A DNA stretch of 64,000 nucleotides from Betaproteobacteria bacterium (GTDB taxonomy: Bacteria; Pseudomonadota; Gammaproteobacteria; Burkholderiales; Casimicrobiaceae), in contig JAAFJO010000001.1 of the NCBI GenBank assembly GCA_013298145.1, positions 62,001 through 126,000 on the forward strand. The letters are read 5' to 3'. The translations under genes and the position numbers were made by a program. The notes below the pieces were generated by a model. The model was given only the letters and a program-made list of their open reading frames with translations. It was not told the DNA's origin and ran no database searches. The first letter of the stretch is position 1, and each line of letters opens with the position of its first letter. This document shows, piece after piece, positions 53,642 through 61,104 of this stretch.

Positions 53642-55243
53642 TTATTTGACGACCGGTGGCGTCTCGAACGTGTGATACGGCGCTGGTGAAGGTACCGTCC
53701 ATTCAAGGCCTTCTGCACCATCCCACGGCTTCGCTGCCGCGCGAATACCGCTCTTACCGCGAATCATCCGAATCACGATCCAGATAAAGAAGATTTGAGC
53801 GATCCCGAACGCGAACGCACCGACTGACGACACCATGTTCCAGTTAGCAAACTGGAGGTTGTAGTCCGGAATACGGCGCGGCATACCGGCCAAACCGAGG
53901 AAGTGCTGCGGGAAGAAGGTGACATTAAACGCGATCAGCGACCACCAGAAGTGGATCTTGCCGAGTTTTTCTTCATACATCCAACCGGTCCACTTTGGCC
54001 CCCAGTAATACACAGCGGCAAACGCGGAGAAAAGCGCGCCCGCGACCATGACATAGTGGAAATGGGCGACGACGTAATAGGTGTCGTGCAACTGGATATC
54101 GACGGGCGTGAGCGAGAGCACGAGGCCCGTAAAACCGCCCATCGTGAAGAGGAACAAAAAGCCCAAGCAGAAGAGCATCGGCGTTTCGAGCGTGATCGAG
54201 CCTTTCCACATCGTGGCGAGCCAGTTGAAAATTTTCGCGGCAGTTGGCACGGCGATCAACATCGTGGCGTACATGAAGTAGAGCTGACCGGCCGCAGGCA
54301 AGCCCGTGGTGTACATGTGGTGAGCCCACACGATGAACGAAAGAATTGCAATCGACGCCGTCGCGTACACCATCGATGCGTAACCAAACAATGGCTTACG
54401 CGAGAAGGCCGGGATGATTTGCGAAACAACACCGAACGCAGGTAGCGCGATGATGTAGACCTCAGGATGGCCGAAGAACCAGAAGATGTGCTGAAACATC
54501 ACGGGATCGCCACCGCCCGCTGCATTGAAGAACGTGGTGCCGAAATGGCGATCCGTCAAAAGCATCGTGACCGCGCCCGCGAGCACAGGCATGGTTGCGA
54601 TCAAAAGAAACGCTGTGATGAGCCAAGTCCAAGCAAACATCGGCATTTTCATCAACGTCATGCCGGGCGCGCGCAGATTCAAAATCGTGGTGATGATGTT
54701 GATCGAGCCCATGATCGACGATGCGCCCATGATGTGCACAGCGAAGATCATCATGTCCATTCCCATGCCCGCTTGGATGGAAAGCGGTGGGTACAAGGTC
54801 CAACCGCCCGCAGCTGCGCCACCAGGGACAAAAAATGAGCCGATCAAAAGAATTGCTGCTGGTGGAAGCAGCCAGAAAGACCAGTTGTTCATCCGCGCGA
54901 ATGCCATATCGGGCGCGCCCAATTGCAGCGGGAGCATCCAGTTAGCGAAGCCCACGAAGGCTGGCATGATTGCGCCGAAAATCATCACGATTCCGTGCAA
55001 GGTGGTGAGCTGGTTGAACAGCTCAGGACGCACGACTTGCAAGCCGGGCTGGAAGAGCTCCGCACGAATTCCGAGCGCCATGATGCCGCCCGAAATGAAC
55101 ATCACGAAGGAGAACCACATGTACATCGTGCCGATGTCTTTGTGGTTGGTCGTCGTGAAAAAACGAGTCCAGCTCGTCGGGTGATGATCGTGATCGTGCG
55201 AGTGATCGTGACCGTGACTGTGATCTTGTGGAACGCTTGCCAT
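53642..55243 (-). CDS. ctaD: Cytochrome c oxidase subunit I
   Basis: 533 residues, twelve membrane helices, catalytic subunit that reduces oxygen and pumps protons. Seen: HGIVMIFGAIMPAFVGFANW (heme a ligand region), FWFFGHPEVYIIALPAFGVV (CuB His-Tyr), and HDTYYVVAHFHYVMVAGALF (heme ligands and CuB). The N-terminus has a histidine run (QDHSHGHDHSHDHDHH) before the first conserved stretch FFTTTNHKDIGTMY, which may bind metal. TAGGAG lies upstream of the start. Confidence 0.97.
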   Translation of the reverse strand: MASVPQDHSHGHDHSHDHDHHPTSWTRFFTTTNHKDIGTMYMWFSFVMFISGGIMALGIRAELFQPGLQVVRPELFNQLTTLHGIVMIFGAIMPAFVGFANWMLPLQLGAPDMAFARMNNWSFWLLPPAAILLIGSFFVPGGAAAGGWTLYPPLSIQAGMGMDMMIFAVHIMGASSIMGSINIITTILNLRAPGMTLMKMPMFAWTWLITAFLLIATMPVLAGAVTMLLTDRHFGTTFFNAAGGGDPVMFQHIFWFFGHPEVYIIALPAFGVVSQIIPAFSRKPLFGYASMVYATASIAILSFIVWAHHMYTTGLPAAGQLYFMYATMLIAVPTAAKIFNWLATMWKGSITLETPMLFCLGFLFLFTMGGFTGLVLSLTPVDIQLHDTYYVVAHFHYVMVAGALFSAFAAVYYWGPKWTGWMYEEKLGKIHFWWSLIAFNVTFFPQHFLGLAGMPRRIPDYNLQFANWNMVSSVGAFAFGIAQIFFIWIVIRMIRGKSGIRAAAKPWDGAEGLEWTVPSPAPYHTFETPPVVK

Positions 55244-55295
55244 GACTGATACTGCTCCTAAACTCTTCGTCTTAATCGCTTAATACTTCTGGGGA

Positions 55296-56843
55296 TTAAG
55301 CCGGGTTGATCTCTACTCGACGCGCTTCTTTATTGTCACCGCCCCCAGTAATTTCCGCGGGGGGCTTCATATTGATGCGATCTTTGGCAACACCTGCGGC
55401 TTCGAGTGCTGCGCGAACGGCCTTGGCTCGCTCTTTAGCGAGCTCGAGGTTGGCGTCGCGATTGCCGGTTTTGTCGGTGAAGCCGGTGACGTCAACTTTT
55501 GCATCCGCTTTGCCTTTAAGAAAAGCAAGCGCGGCATCGATCGATTCTTTTGCGTCGCCAGGAAGTTCTTTTTTTCCAGCCGCGAAGAAAATCTTTGCCG
55601 GTAGCGCTGCGTTCGTGCTCGCAGCGGCGGGCTTCGCGTCGTCCTTCTTGGCATCGCCCGCGACGGCCGCCCCCTCGGGGAGCTTGCCGCCGAAACGCAC
55701 TTTAGCAATATCGAGCGGTTGCGCGGATTCGGCCGCCTTGTTAGACCATGAATTGCGCGTGTAATCGATCACCGCTGCAATATCTTTATCGCTCAAGTGC
55801 TTGAAAGACGCCATTGCGGTACCCGGCTTGCCGTTGATCAGGAGCGCAATCTGATCGGTCACCGGGCCATTGACCATCTTGCTGCCGTCAAGCGCCGGGA
55901 ACTGTCCGGGCACACCTTTTCCTGCGGGACCATGACAACCGATACAACCCGCCGTCTCGTACACCGTCTTGCCAAGGGCGACCAATTCGTCCTTAGGGTA
56001 AGTTTTCGTGTCGATGACCGGCGCGGCTACCTTGCCGACGCCGAACTTGTCTTTCTGAGCGGCCAGCCACTTGTCGTAATCGGCTTGCGTTTTAACTTCG
56101 ACCACGATCGGCATGTAGCCGTGCTCTTTGCCGCAGAGTTCGGCGCAGTTGCCGCGATACAAGCCGGGGCGATCTGCGCGGAACCATGCGTCACGGATGA
56201 AACCTGGAATCGCGTCTTGCTTAACGCCCAATGCAGGCACCCACCACGCGTGAAGCACGTCGTTTGCAGTGATGAGCAGGCGCACTTTCTTGCCAACCGG
56301 AACGACCATCGGGTTATCTACTTCGAGCAGATAGTTTTCGCCCTTAGCTTCTTCGTTCTTGATCTGCGCGAGCGGCGTGGCGAGCGTGGAAACGTAGCCG
56401 AATCCGTCATGGATGTAGTCGTAGCCCCACTTCCACTGATAGCCCGTGACTTTAATCGTCATTTCAGGCGCCGACGAATCACGCATATCGAGCACCGCCT
56501 TGGTGGCCGGCCACGCCATCACGAGGAGGATCAAAAACGGGATGACCGTCCAAATGACTTCAATGGTCGCGTTTTCGTGGAAGTTGGCCGCTTTGTGGCC
56601 CTTGCTCTTGCGGTGGGCATAGAGCGAATAGAACATTACGCCGAACACGGCCACAAAAATCACGGCGCAAACAATCGTAATGAGCACATGCAAGCTGTAC
56701 ATCTGCTCTGCAACCGCTGAATTCGGCTGCTGCAGATCGATTGCCCAACCGGCCAGTGCGGGCGCCGCGCTAAACATCGCGACTAACGCGATCAACGAGC
56801 CGAGAATTCGTGATTTCATCGCTGCTGTGTACATCTTTTTCAT
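55296..56843 (-). CDS. ctaC: Cytochrome c oxidase subunit II fused to cytochrome c and OmpA-like domains
   Basis: About 515 residues from MKKMYTAAMKSRILG (upstream ATG at 56873 also possible). Signal sequence, two membrane helices, then the CuA domain with H198, C233, C237, H241 and M244 (GNCAELCGKEHGYM). A cytochrome c domain follows with C300-x-x-C303-H304 (GCIGCHG) to about 385. The last 90 residues form an OmpA/MotB-like domain (FFAAGKKELPGDAKESIDAA; VTGFTDKTGNRDANLELAKE; ERAKAVRAALEAAGVAKDRI). It takes electrons from cytochrome c. The OmpA-like part may tie the oxidase to peptidoglycan; inference. Confidence 0.93.
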   Translation of the reverse strand: MKKMYTAAMKSRILGSLIALVAMFSAAPALAGWAIDLQQPNSAVAEQMYSLHVLITIVCAVIFVAVFGVMFYSLYAHRKSKGHKAANFHENATIEVIWTVIPFLILLVMAWPATKAVLDMRDSSAPEMTIKVTGYQWKWGYDYIHDGFGYVSTLATPLAQIKNEEAKGENYLLEVDNPMVVPVGKKVRLLITANDVLHAWWVPALGVKQDAIPGFIRDAWFRADRPGLYRGNCAELCGKEHGYMPIVVEVKTQADYDKWLAAQKDKFGVGKVAAPVIDTKTYPKDELVALGKTVYETAGCIGCHGPAGKGVPGQFPALDGSKMVNGPVTDQIALLINGKPGTAMASFKHLSDKDIAAVIDYTRNSWSNKAAESAQPLDIAKVRFGGKLPEGAAVAGDAKKDDAKPAAASTNAALPAKIFFAAGKKELPGDAKESIDAALAFLKGKADAKVDVTGFTDKTGNRDANLELAKERAKAVRAALEAAGVAKDRINMKPPAEITGGGDNKEARRVEINPA

Positions 56844-56878
56844 TACGCTTTTATTCGTGTGACTGGTGCTCATGATGG

Positions 56879-57352
56879 CTACGCCCAAGCCGGTTGTGAA
56901 AGCGCAGCCCGAAGTGTTTTGGCCGCCTCACGCTGTTCATTCGCTCGCAAATATTCTGCGAGCGAAACCGATTTCCCCGACTGGCGCAGACGGAGCGCTT
57001 TTTCGCGGCCCGCAGCGTCGCGCTCGATTTCAAGCTGGACCCACGCCCGGGTAAAGCTATGCGATTCGGCGCGCCCCGAACGAATTCGCTTGATTTCGAC
57101 CGATGATTCGCCAATTTCAACGAGATCATGGTCGCTGCTGCTTCGCTCAACCCACCAGAACGCGAGAGCTACACATCCCACTTCGAGCCCCGCAAATGGG
57201 ATCACCATCCAGGCGCCCAAGAACAACCCGAGAAACAGCGCGAATGCGAAAGAAAGCCCGGCGATCGCCAGTAACACCCCCAACCGTTGACGCCTTGATG
57301 TCGCCATCGTGCGCCGAAATTCGAAGACCGATCCCAATCGATTCGTGCTCAT
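56879..57352 (-). CDS. DUF2244 domain-containing membrane protein
   Basis: 157 residues from MSTNRLGSVFEFRRTM. Two membrane helices (about 25-65) follow the cytoplasmic start, then a mixed C-terminal domain with WWVERSSSDHDLVEIGESSV. Matches DUF2244, which commonly precedes ctaC in this phylum. Its stop lies 35 nt before the chosen ctaC start, so the genes are likely co-transcribed. Role in oxidase biogenesis is presumed from context. Confidence 0.82.
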   Translation of the reverse strand: MSTNRLGSVFEFRRTMATSRRQRLGVLLAIAGLSFAFALFLGLFLGAWMVIPFAGLEVGCVALAFWWVERSSSDHDLVEIGESSVEIKRIRSGRAESHSFTRAWVQLEIERDAAGREKALRLRQSGKSVSLAEYLRANEQREAAKTLRAALSQPAWA

Positions 57353-57858
57353 ACAACCCTGCACGCGCCTTTAAGAAATTTGACGTCGAGAAACCTTGAA
57401 ATGTTAGCAAATACTCGGCCCCTTTGCGTTCTGCGGGGCGCAGAAAAGGCTCGAAAAATGCGTTGTGTCGCGCTTTATCCCTCAACACACCGTCACTGAG
57501 TTCAGCAAATCCACGCGCTTCGTACATCGGTTGTGCGTTGGGCTTAAGCCCAAGGCGCGCAGCGCCTCGGCAGCCTCTGCGAACGCTGTTTCGCCCGCGA
57601 TCAAGACTAAAAAATGTCAAAGCCCAGGGAAAAGACGGTATAGCCTTTTCAACACGCCCCATACGGTAACGGGGCGAAGTGGCGTTTTAGTTTATTTCGC
57701 CAATCTAAGCTAAGTCGCTCTAGCTCAACTGTACTGTTCGATAGACGCATATTGTTGAAGATACTTCATAGCTCGGCGCTTGACGGCCGAGACGCAGTAA
57801 GCCGTTCACACCAGTCTGTCGCGGGGTCGTTCGCAGGCAGCGAATCCGTCTTGCCCGC
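57353..57858. other. 506-nt region without a convincing gene
   Basis: Lies between the DUF2244 start and the iclR-type gene stop. A minus-strand frame covering about 57365-57660 has protein-like composition (LGLKPNAQPMYEARGFAELS), but it runs into the DUF2244 gene in a different frame, lacks a start signal and matches nothing I know; it could be a decayed gene. A hairpin ACGCC...GGCGT (about 57655-57690) followed by TTTTAG lies beside it. The promoter of the oxidase operon should be here. Confidence 0.4.
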
Positions 57859-58704
57859 CTACCAATCAAGCGTTTGCGCAATTTGCTCGGCTGCCTCTCG
57901 CAGCGCAGGCAAGAACTCGTCAGCGCTTTGCAAATTCATACGGCTGGTGGGTCCGTGCACCGAAACGGCGGCGATCACGCGGTTTTGATCATTGGTGATC
58001 GGCACCGACAAGCAGCAAATGCCGTTCAAATATTCCTCGTTATCGGTGGCGTAGCCCAAGCGGCGAATCTTTGCGAATTCTGCTTCGAGTTCGCGAAGCG
58101 ACGCAATCGTGTTTTTGGTGTGCGTAATCAAGGGTGCATTTGCGAGCAATCGATCACGCAGCCGTTTTTGCGTGTTGGCAAGGAAGATCTTCCCGCTGGC
58201 GCTCGCATACAGCGGCACTTTCGAGCCTGCGTGTAAATTGATGCGCAGAGGCCATGACGCTTCCACCCGCTCGAGATACATCACGTAGTTGCCGTTGGGA
58301 ATGGTGAGATTGCAGGTTTCACCGAGCTTCTCGACCAGTTCGTCCAGGATCGCTCGACGTGCGGAGCGATACGGCGAGTGAAGCAGCACGTTTGCTGCGA
58401 GATTCGACAGCCGCTCACCCGGCGCATAGCGCTTTGCATCGGGCTCACGCTGCAACATGCCCGCCTCTTCGAGTGTCGCCAAAATGCGAAAGACGGTGGG
58501 CTTGGGAAGTTGCACCGCTTGCATGATTTCGGTGAGGCTCACCGAGCGCTCGCTGTTTGAGACAAATTCCAGCACGGCGAGCGAGCGCAGCGCAGCGGAA
58601 CCGGCCTCGCGTCCGGCCTTGCTGTCAGGCTCCGAACTTTCGTCGTTCAAAATGTCGTGCGCCAATTCCTCAATCGGCGTGTCGTCGTTTCTTGTCGTGT
58701 CCAT
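57859..58704 (-). CDS. IclR family transcriptional regulator
   Basis: 281 residues. Winged helix-turn-helix at about 35-95 (AALRSLAVLEFVSNSERSVS; EIMQAVQLPKPTVFRILATL), linker, then the IclR effector domain (LASGKIFLANTQKRL-like region; GYATDNEEYLNGICCLSVPI; NRVIAAVSVHGPTSRMNLQS). ATG chosen with GGAAG upstream; a GTG 15 nt earlier is possible. It is divergent from the NRDE-DODA genes, which it may control together with itself. Effector unknown. Confidence 0.9.
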   Translation of the reverse strand: MDTTRNDDTPIEELAHDILNDESSEPDSKAGREAGSAALRSLAVLEFVSNSERSVSLTEIMQAVQLPKPTVFRILATLEEAGMLQREPDAKRYAPGERLSNLAANVLLHSPYRSARRAILDELVEKLGETCNLTIPNGNYVMYLERVEASWPLRINLHAGSKVPLYASASGKIFLANTQKRLRDRLLANAPLITHTKNTIASLRELEAEFAKIRRLGYATDNEEYLNGICCLSVPITNDQNRVIAAVSVHGPTSRMNLQSADEFLPALREAAEQIAQTLDW

Positions 58705-58761
58705 GGATACTTCCGTCACAATTTGCTGATACTCCCCGACCAGGCGGACTCAGTGTTCCGC

Positions 58762-58817
58762 AATAGCGACACACTTTTTTTGAAATAGCGCCGCTACTCT
58801 TTTTAGGTTTCGAAACC
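58762..58817. promoter_or_regulatory. Candidate operator region between the IclR gene and the NRDE gene
   Basis: Two AATAGCG direct repeats (58762-58768 and 58784-58790) are spaced 22 bp, two helix turns, and a perfect 12-bp palindrome GGTTTCGAAACC lies at 58806-58817. IclR-family regulators usually bind palindromes of this size near their own promoter. The site lies about 100 bp upstream of the regulator start and 60 bp before the divergent gene. Predicted only. Confidence 0.5.
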
Positions 58818-58876
58818 GTCTGTCGCGGTTTTTGCCTGTTTTGACCGTCGCGTCAGTTTATTCCGGGTTCGCTGTC

Positions 58877-59662
58877 ATGTGCATCACCATGTTTCGATGG
58901 ACTCCAGAAGCGGTGGAGCGCCTGTTTTTGGCGCTTAATCGAGACGAATATTTTTCTCGGCCTAGCGCACCTATAAATTGGACTACAGCGTCTATTTTGT
59001 CCGGTATTGATTGCGTCGCGGGTGGTACCTGGTTTGGCGTTTCTCGCAGCGGTCGTGTGGCGTGCGTCACCAACATTCGCGCGCCGCTACTCGATACACA
59101 AGTAAGACTTCGCTCACGCGGCGAGCTGACGCAACAATTTCTTCATGGCGACGAACGCCCCGGCGATTACCTGCAGCGCGTCGCAGCTCAGGCGGGTGAC
59201 TTCGGTGGCTTCAATTTGCTTTGCGGTGAAATCGCCGGGCCCAACCCGTCACTCTGGTTCTTAAACGCACGCGAATTGAAGCCGCGCGCGCTGCCTGCAG
59301 GCGATTACGTGCTCTCGAACGCCACGCTCGATACGCCGTGGCCGAAAGTGGAAAAGCTACGAAGCATCCTGCCGAATGCTGTTTCAGACCGCAGCAACCA
59401 GACGGCGCTCGGCGCGATGCTTGATTCCGAACGCGCTCACCCCACGTTGTTACCTAACACGGGCGTTCCGTCTGACTGGGAGCATGCGCTCTCGGCCATC
59501 CTAATTCGAGAAGCCGCATCGCGTGGCTACGGAACCCGATCGACCACCCTGCTTCGCGCGAGTGAAAGCCACGCACACGTTCACGAATACACCCACACCG
59601 AACTAAAAATCGCCGCCTCAGCGATTCAATTCGAATTTCCTTTTTCTGGTCACACGTTATGA
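58877..59662 (+). CDS. NRDE family protein (TANGO2-like)
   Basis: 261 residues from MCITMFRW; the family signature NRDE appears in LFLALNRDEYFSRPSAPINW, followed by GGTWFGVSRSGRVACVTNIR. Length and pattern match bacterial TANGO2-type proteins, cytoplasmic and linked in eukaryotes to heme and acyl-CoA handling; bacterial role unknown. The catalytic-like Cys2 after the initiator Met is kept, as in Ntn-hydrolase-like relatives. Overlaps the dioxygenase gene by 4 nt. Confidence 0.88.
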   Translation: MCITMFRWTPEAVERLFLALNRDEYFSRPSAPINWTTASILSGIDCVAGGTWFGVSRSGRVACVTNIRAPLLDTQVRLRSRGELTQQFLHGDERPGDYLQRVAAQAGDFGGFNLLCGEIAGPNPSLWFLNARELKPRALPAGDYVLSNATLDTPWPKVEKLRSILPNAVSDRSNQTALGAMLDSERAHPTLLPNTGVPSDWEHALSAILIREAASRGYGTRSTTLLRASESHAHVHEYTHTELKIAASAIQFEFPFSGHTL

Positions 59663-60438
59663 GCCTTCCTGTTGTGTTTGTCTCCCATGGCGCACCGGTC
59701 TTTGCCACTGAAACGGGTAGCGCCGCCGTTCATTTGCAAACGCTCGGTAAGCGGCTCGCCCACGCGCAGGGAATCGTCATTTTGTCGCCGCATTGGATGA
59801 CGCCGGGATTGCGCATCACTACTGCTAGCGCGCTCAAAACGATTCATGACTTTTATGGCTTTCCAGCGGAGCTCTATGAGCTTCAGTACCCCGCGCAAGG
59901 CGATCTCACGCTTGCCACACGCGTGCGCGATGCGCTCGCCGCGAGCGATTTTGAAGCGACCTTCGATGCCGAACGCGGCCTCGACCATGGCGCGTGGGTG
60001 CCGCTTCGCCACATGTTCCCGAACGCGCAAATCCCCATCGTTCAGCTCTCGCTGCCGCAGCGCGCGAGCGCCGAAGATGCGTATGCCATGGGCCGCGCCT
60101 TGCGACCGCTCGCCGATGAGGGCATCCTGATCATTGGCTCCGGCAGCTTGACACATAACCTGCGCGATTTGCGAGCCGATGGCAGCCCGACGCTAGCCTA
60201 CGCACGCAACTTTGTTGACGCAATTCGCACCGCGCTTGCTGCGGGAGATGACGATTCCGTCGTTCACGCGCTTGATCGTTCAGCGGACGCGCGGCTCGCG
60301 CACCCCACGAGTGAGCACTATTTGCCGTTGCCGTTTGCACTGGGCGCAGCGGCAAGGCCCGCGGCGGTCTCCGTTCTTGATGGCGGCATTCGTTATGGCG
60401 CGCTCTCGATGGATAGCTTCGTGTTCGAGACGCGCTGA
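59659..60438 (+). CDS. Extradiol ring-cleavage dioxygenase, DODA/YgiD (LigB) type
   Basis: 259 residues. Metal and active-site histidines are in VVFVSHGAP, ILSPHWMTPG, GLDHGAWVPLRHMFP and GSGSLTHNLRDL, the YgiD/DODA pattern. It opens catechol-type rings such as DOPA in a Zn or Fe(II) site. It is translationally coupled to the NRDE gene and divergent from the IclR regulator. Many IclR proteins control aromatic catabolism, which fits, but the natural substrate is unknown. Confidence 0.9.
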   Translation: MSLPVVFVSHGAPVFATETGSAAVHLQTLGKRLAHAQGIVILSPHWMTPGLRITTASALKTIHDFYGFPAELYELQYPAQGDLTLATRVRDALAASDFEATFDAERGLDHGAWVPLRHMFPNAQIPIVQLSLPQRASAEDAYAMGRALRPLADEGILIIGSGSLTHNLRDLRADGSPTLAYARNFVDAIRTALAAGDDDSVVHALDRSADARLAHPTSEHYLPLPFALGAAARPAAVSVLDGGIRYGALSMDSFVFETR

Positions 60439-60489
60439 TCGCGCAGGAGACGGCGCGCACAAACCTCGTGCGCCGCCTACACTTTAGGG

Positions 60490-61104
60490 ATGACTGCCCT
60501 CACTGCCCCCATCCGGCTCGTCGTCGGACTTGGTAATCCCGGCCCTGATTACGAAAAAACTCGCCACAACGCCGGATTTTGGTTTGCCGAAGATATTGCG
60601 CACGAGATCGGCGGATCGCTCGCGTTCGAGAAAAAATTCAGTGGCTTACTCGCACGCGGTACAGGCTCGCTCGCCGATGTGCGCGTGACGCTGCCGCAAA
60701 CGTACATGAACCTTTCGGGGACCACGGTTGCAGCGATCGCGAAGTTCTACGAAATTGCGCCGGAAGCCGTGCTCGTTGCGCATGATGAACTTGATCTGCC
60801 AGCGGGTGAGGTAAAGCTCAAATTCGGCGGCGGTCATGCAGGCCACAATGGCTTGCGCGACATTCACGCCAAGCTCGGCAGCCCAAACTATTGGCGATTG
60901 CGGATTGGCATCGGTCATCCGCGCGATTCCTCATCGCCGCAAAAGCCGGTGGCCGACTGGGTGTTGGAGCGTCCGCGCCGTGAAGAACAAGGCGCGATCG
61001 AAGCGGCCATCGAGCGAGCGCTCGTGGTTTGGCCGCTGCTCGCACGTGGCGAACACTCGGTCGCAGGTCAGCGGCTTCACACCAAAGTGGCGGAGAAACC
61101 ATGA
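60490..61104 (+). CDS. pth: Peptidyl-tRNA hydrolase
   Basis: 204 residues. Recycles peptidyl-tRNA dropped from ribosomes. The family blocks VVGLGNPGPDYEKTRHNAGF (catalytic His in RHNAG), LPQTYMNLSG, VAHDELDLPAGEVKLKFGGG and GHAGHNGLRDI are all present. Its stop overlaps the antiporter start (ATGA). Highly conserved; assignment secure. Confidence 0.97.
   Translation: MTALTAPIRLVVGLGNPGPDYEKTRHNAGFWFAEDIAHEIGGSLAFEKKFSGLLARGTGSLADVRVTLPQTYMNLSGTTVAAIAKFYEIAPEAVLVAHDELDLPAGEVKLKFGGGHAGHNGLRDIHAKLGSPNYWRLRIGIGHPRDSSSPQKPVADWVLERPRREEQGAIEAAIERALVVWPLLARGEHSVAGQRLHTKVAEKP

Noticed and set aside
55797..56720. Plus-strand frame of 307 codons opposite ctaC
   Set aside because: Antisense to the CuA and cytochrome c domains; no ribosome binding site and shadow composition.
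57147..57662. 171-codon minus-strand frame across the DUF2244 start
   Set aside because: Overlaps DUF2244 in another frame and has no known relative; kept only as a possible remnant.
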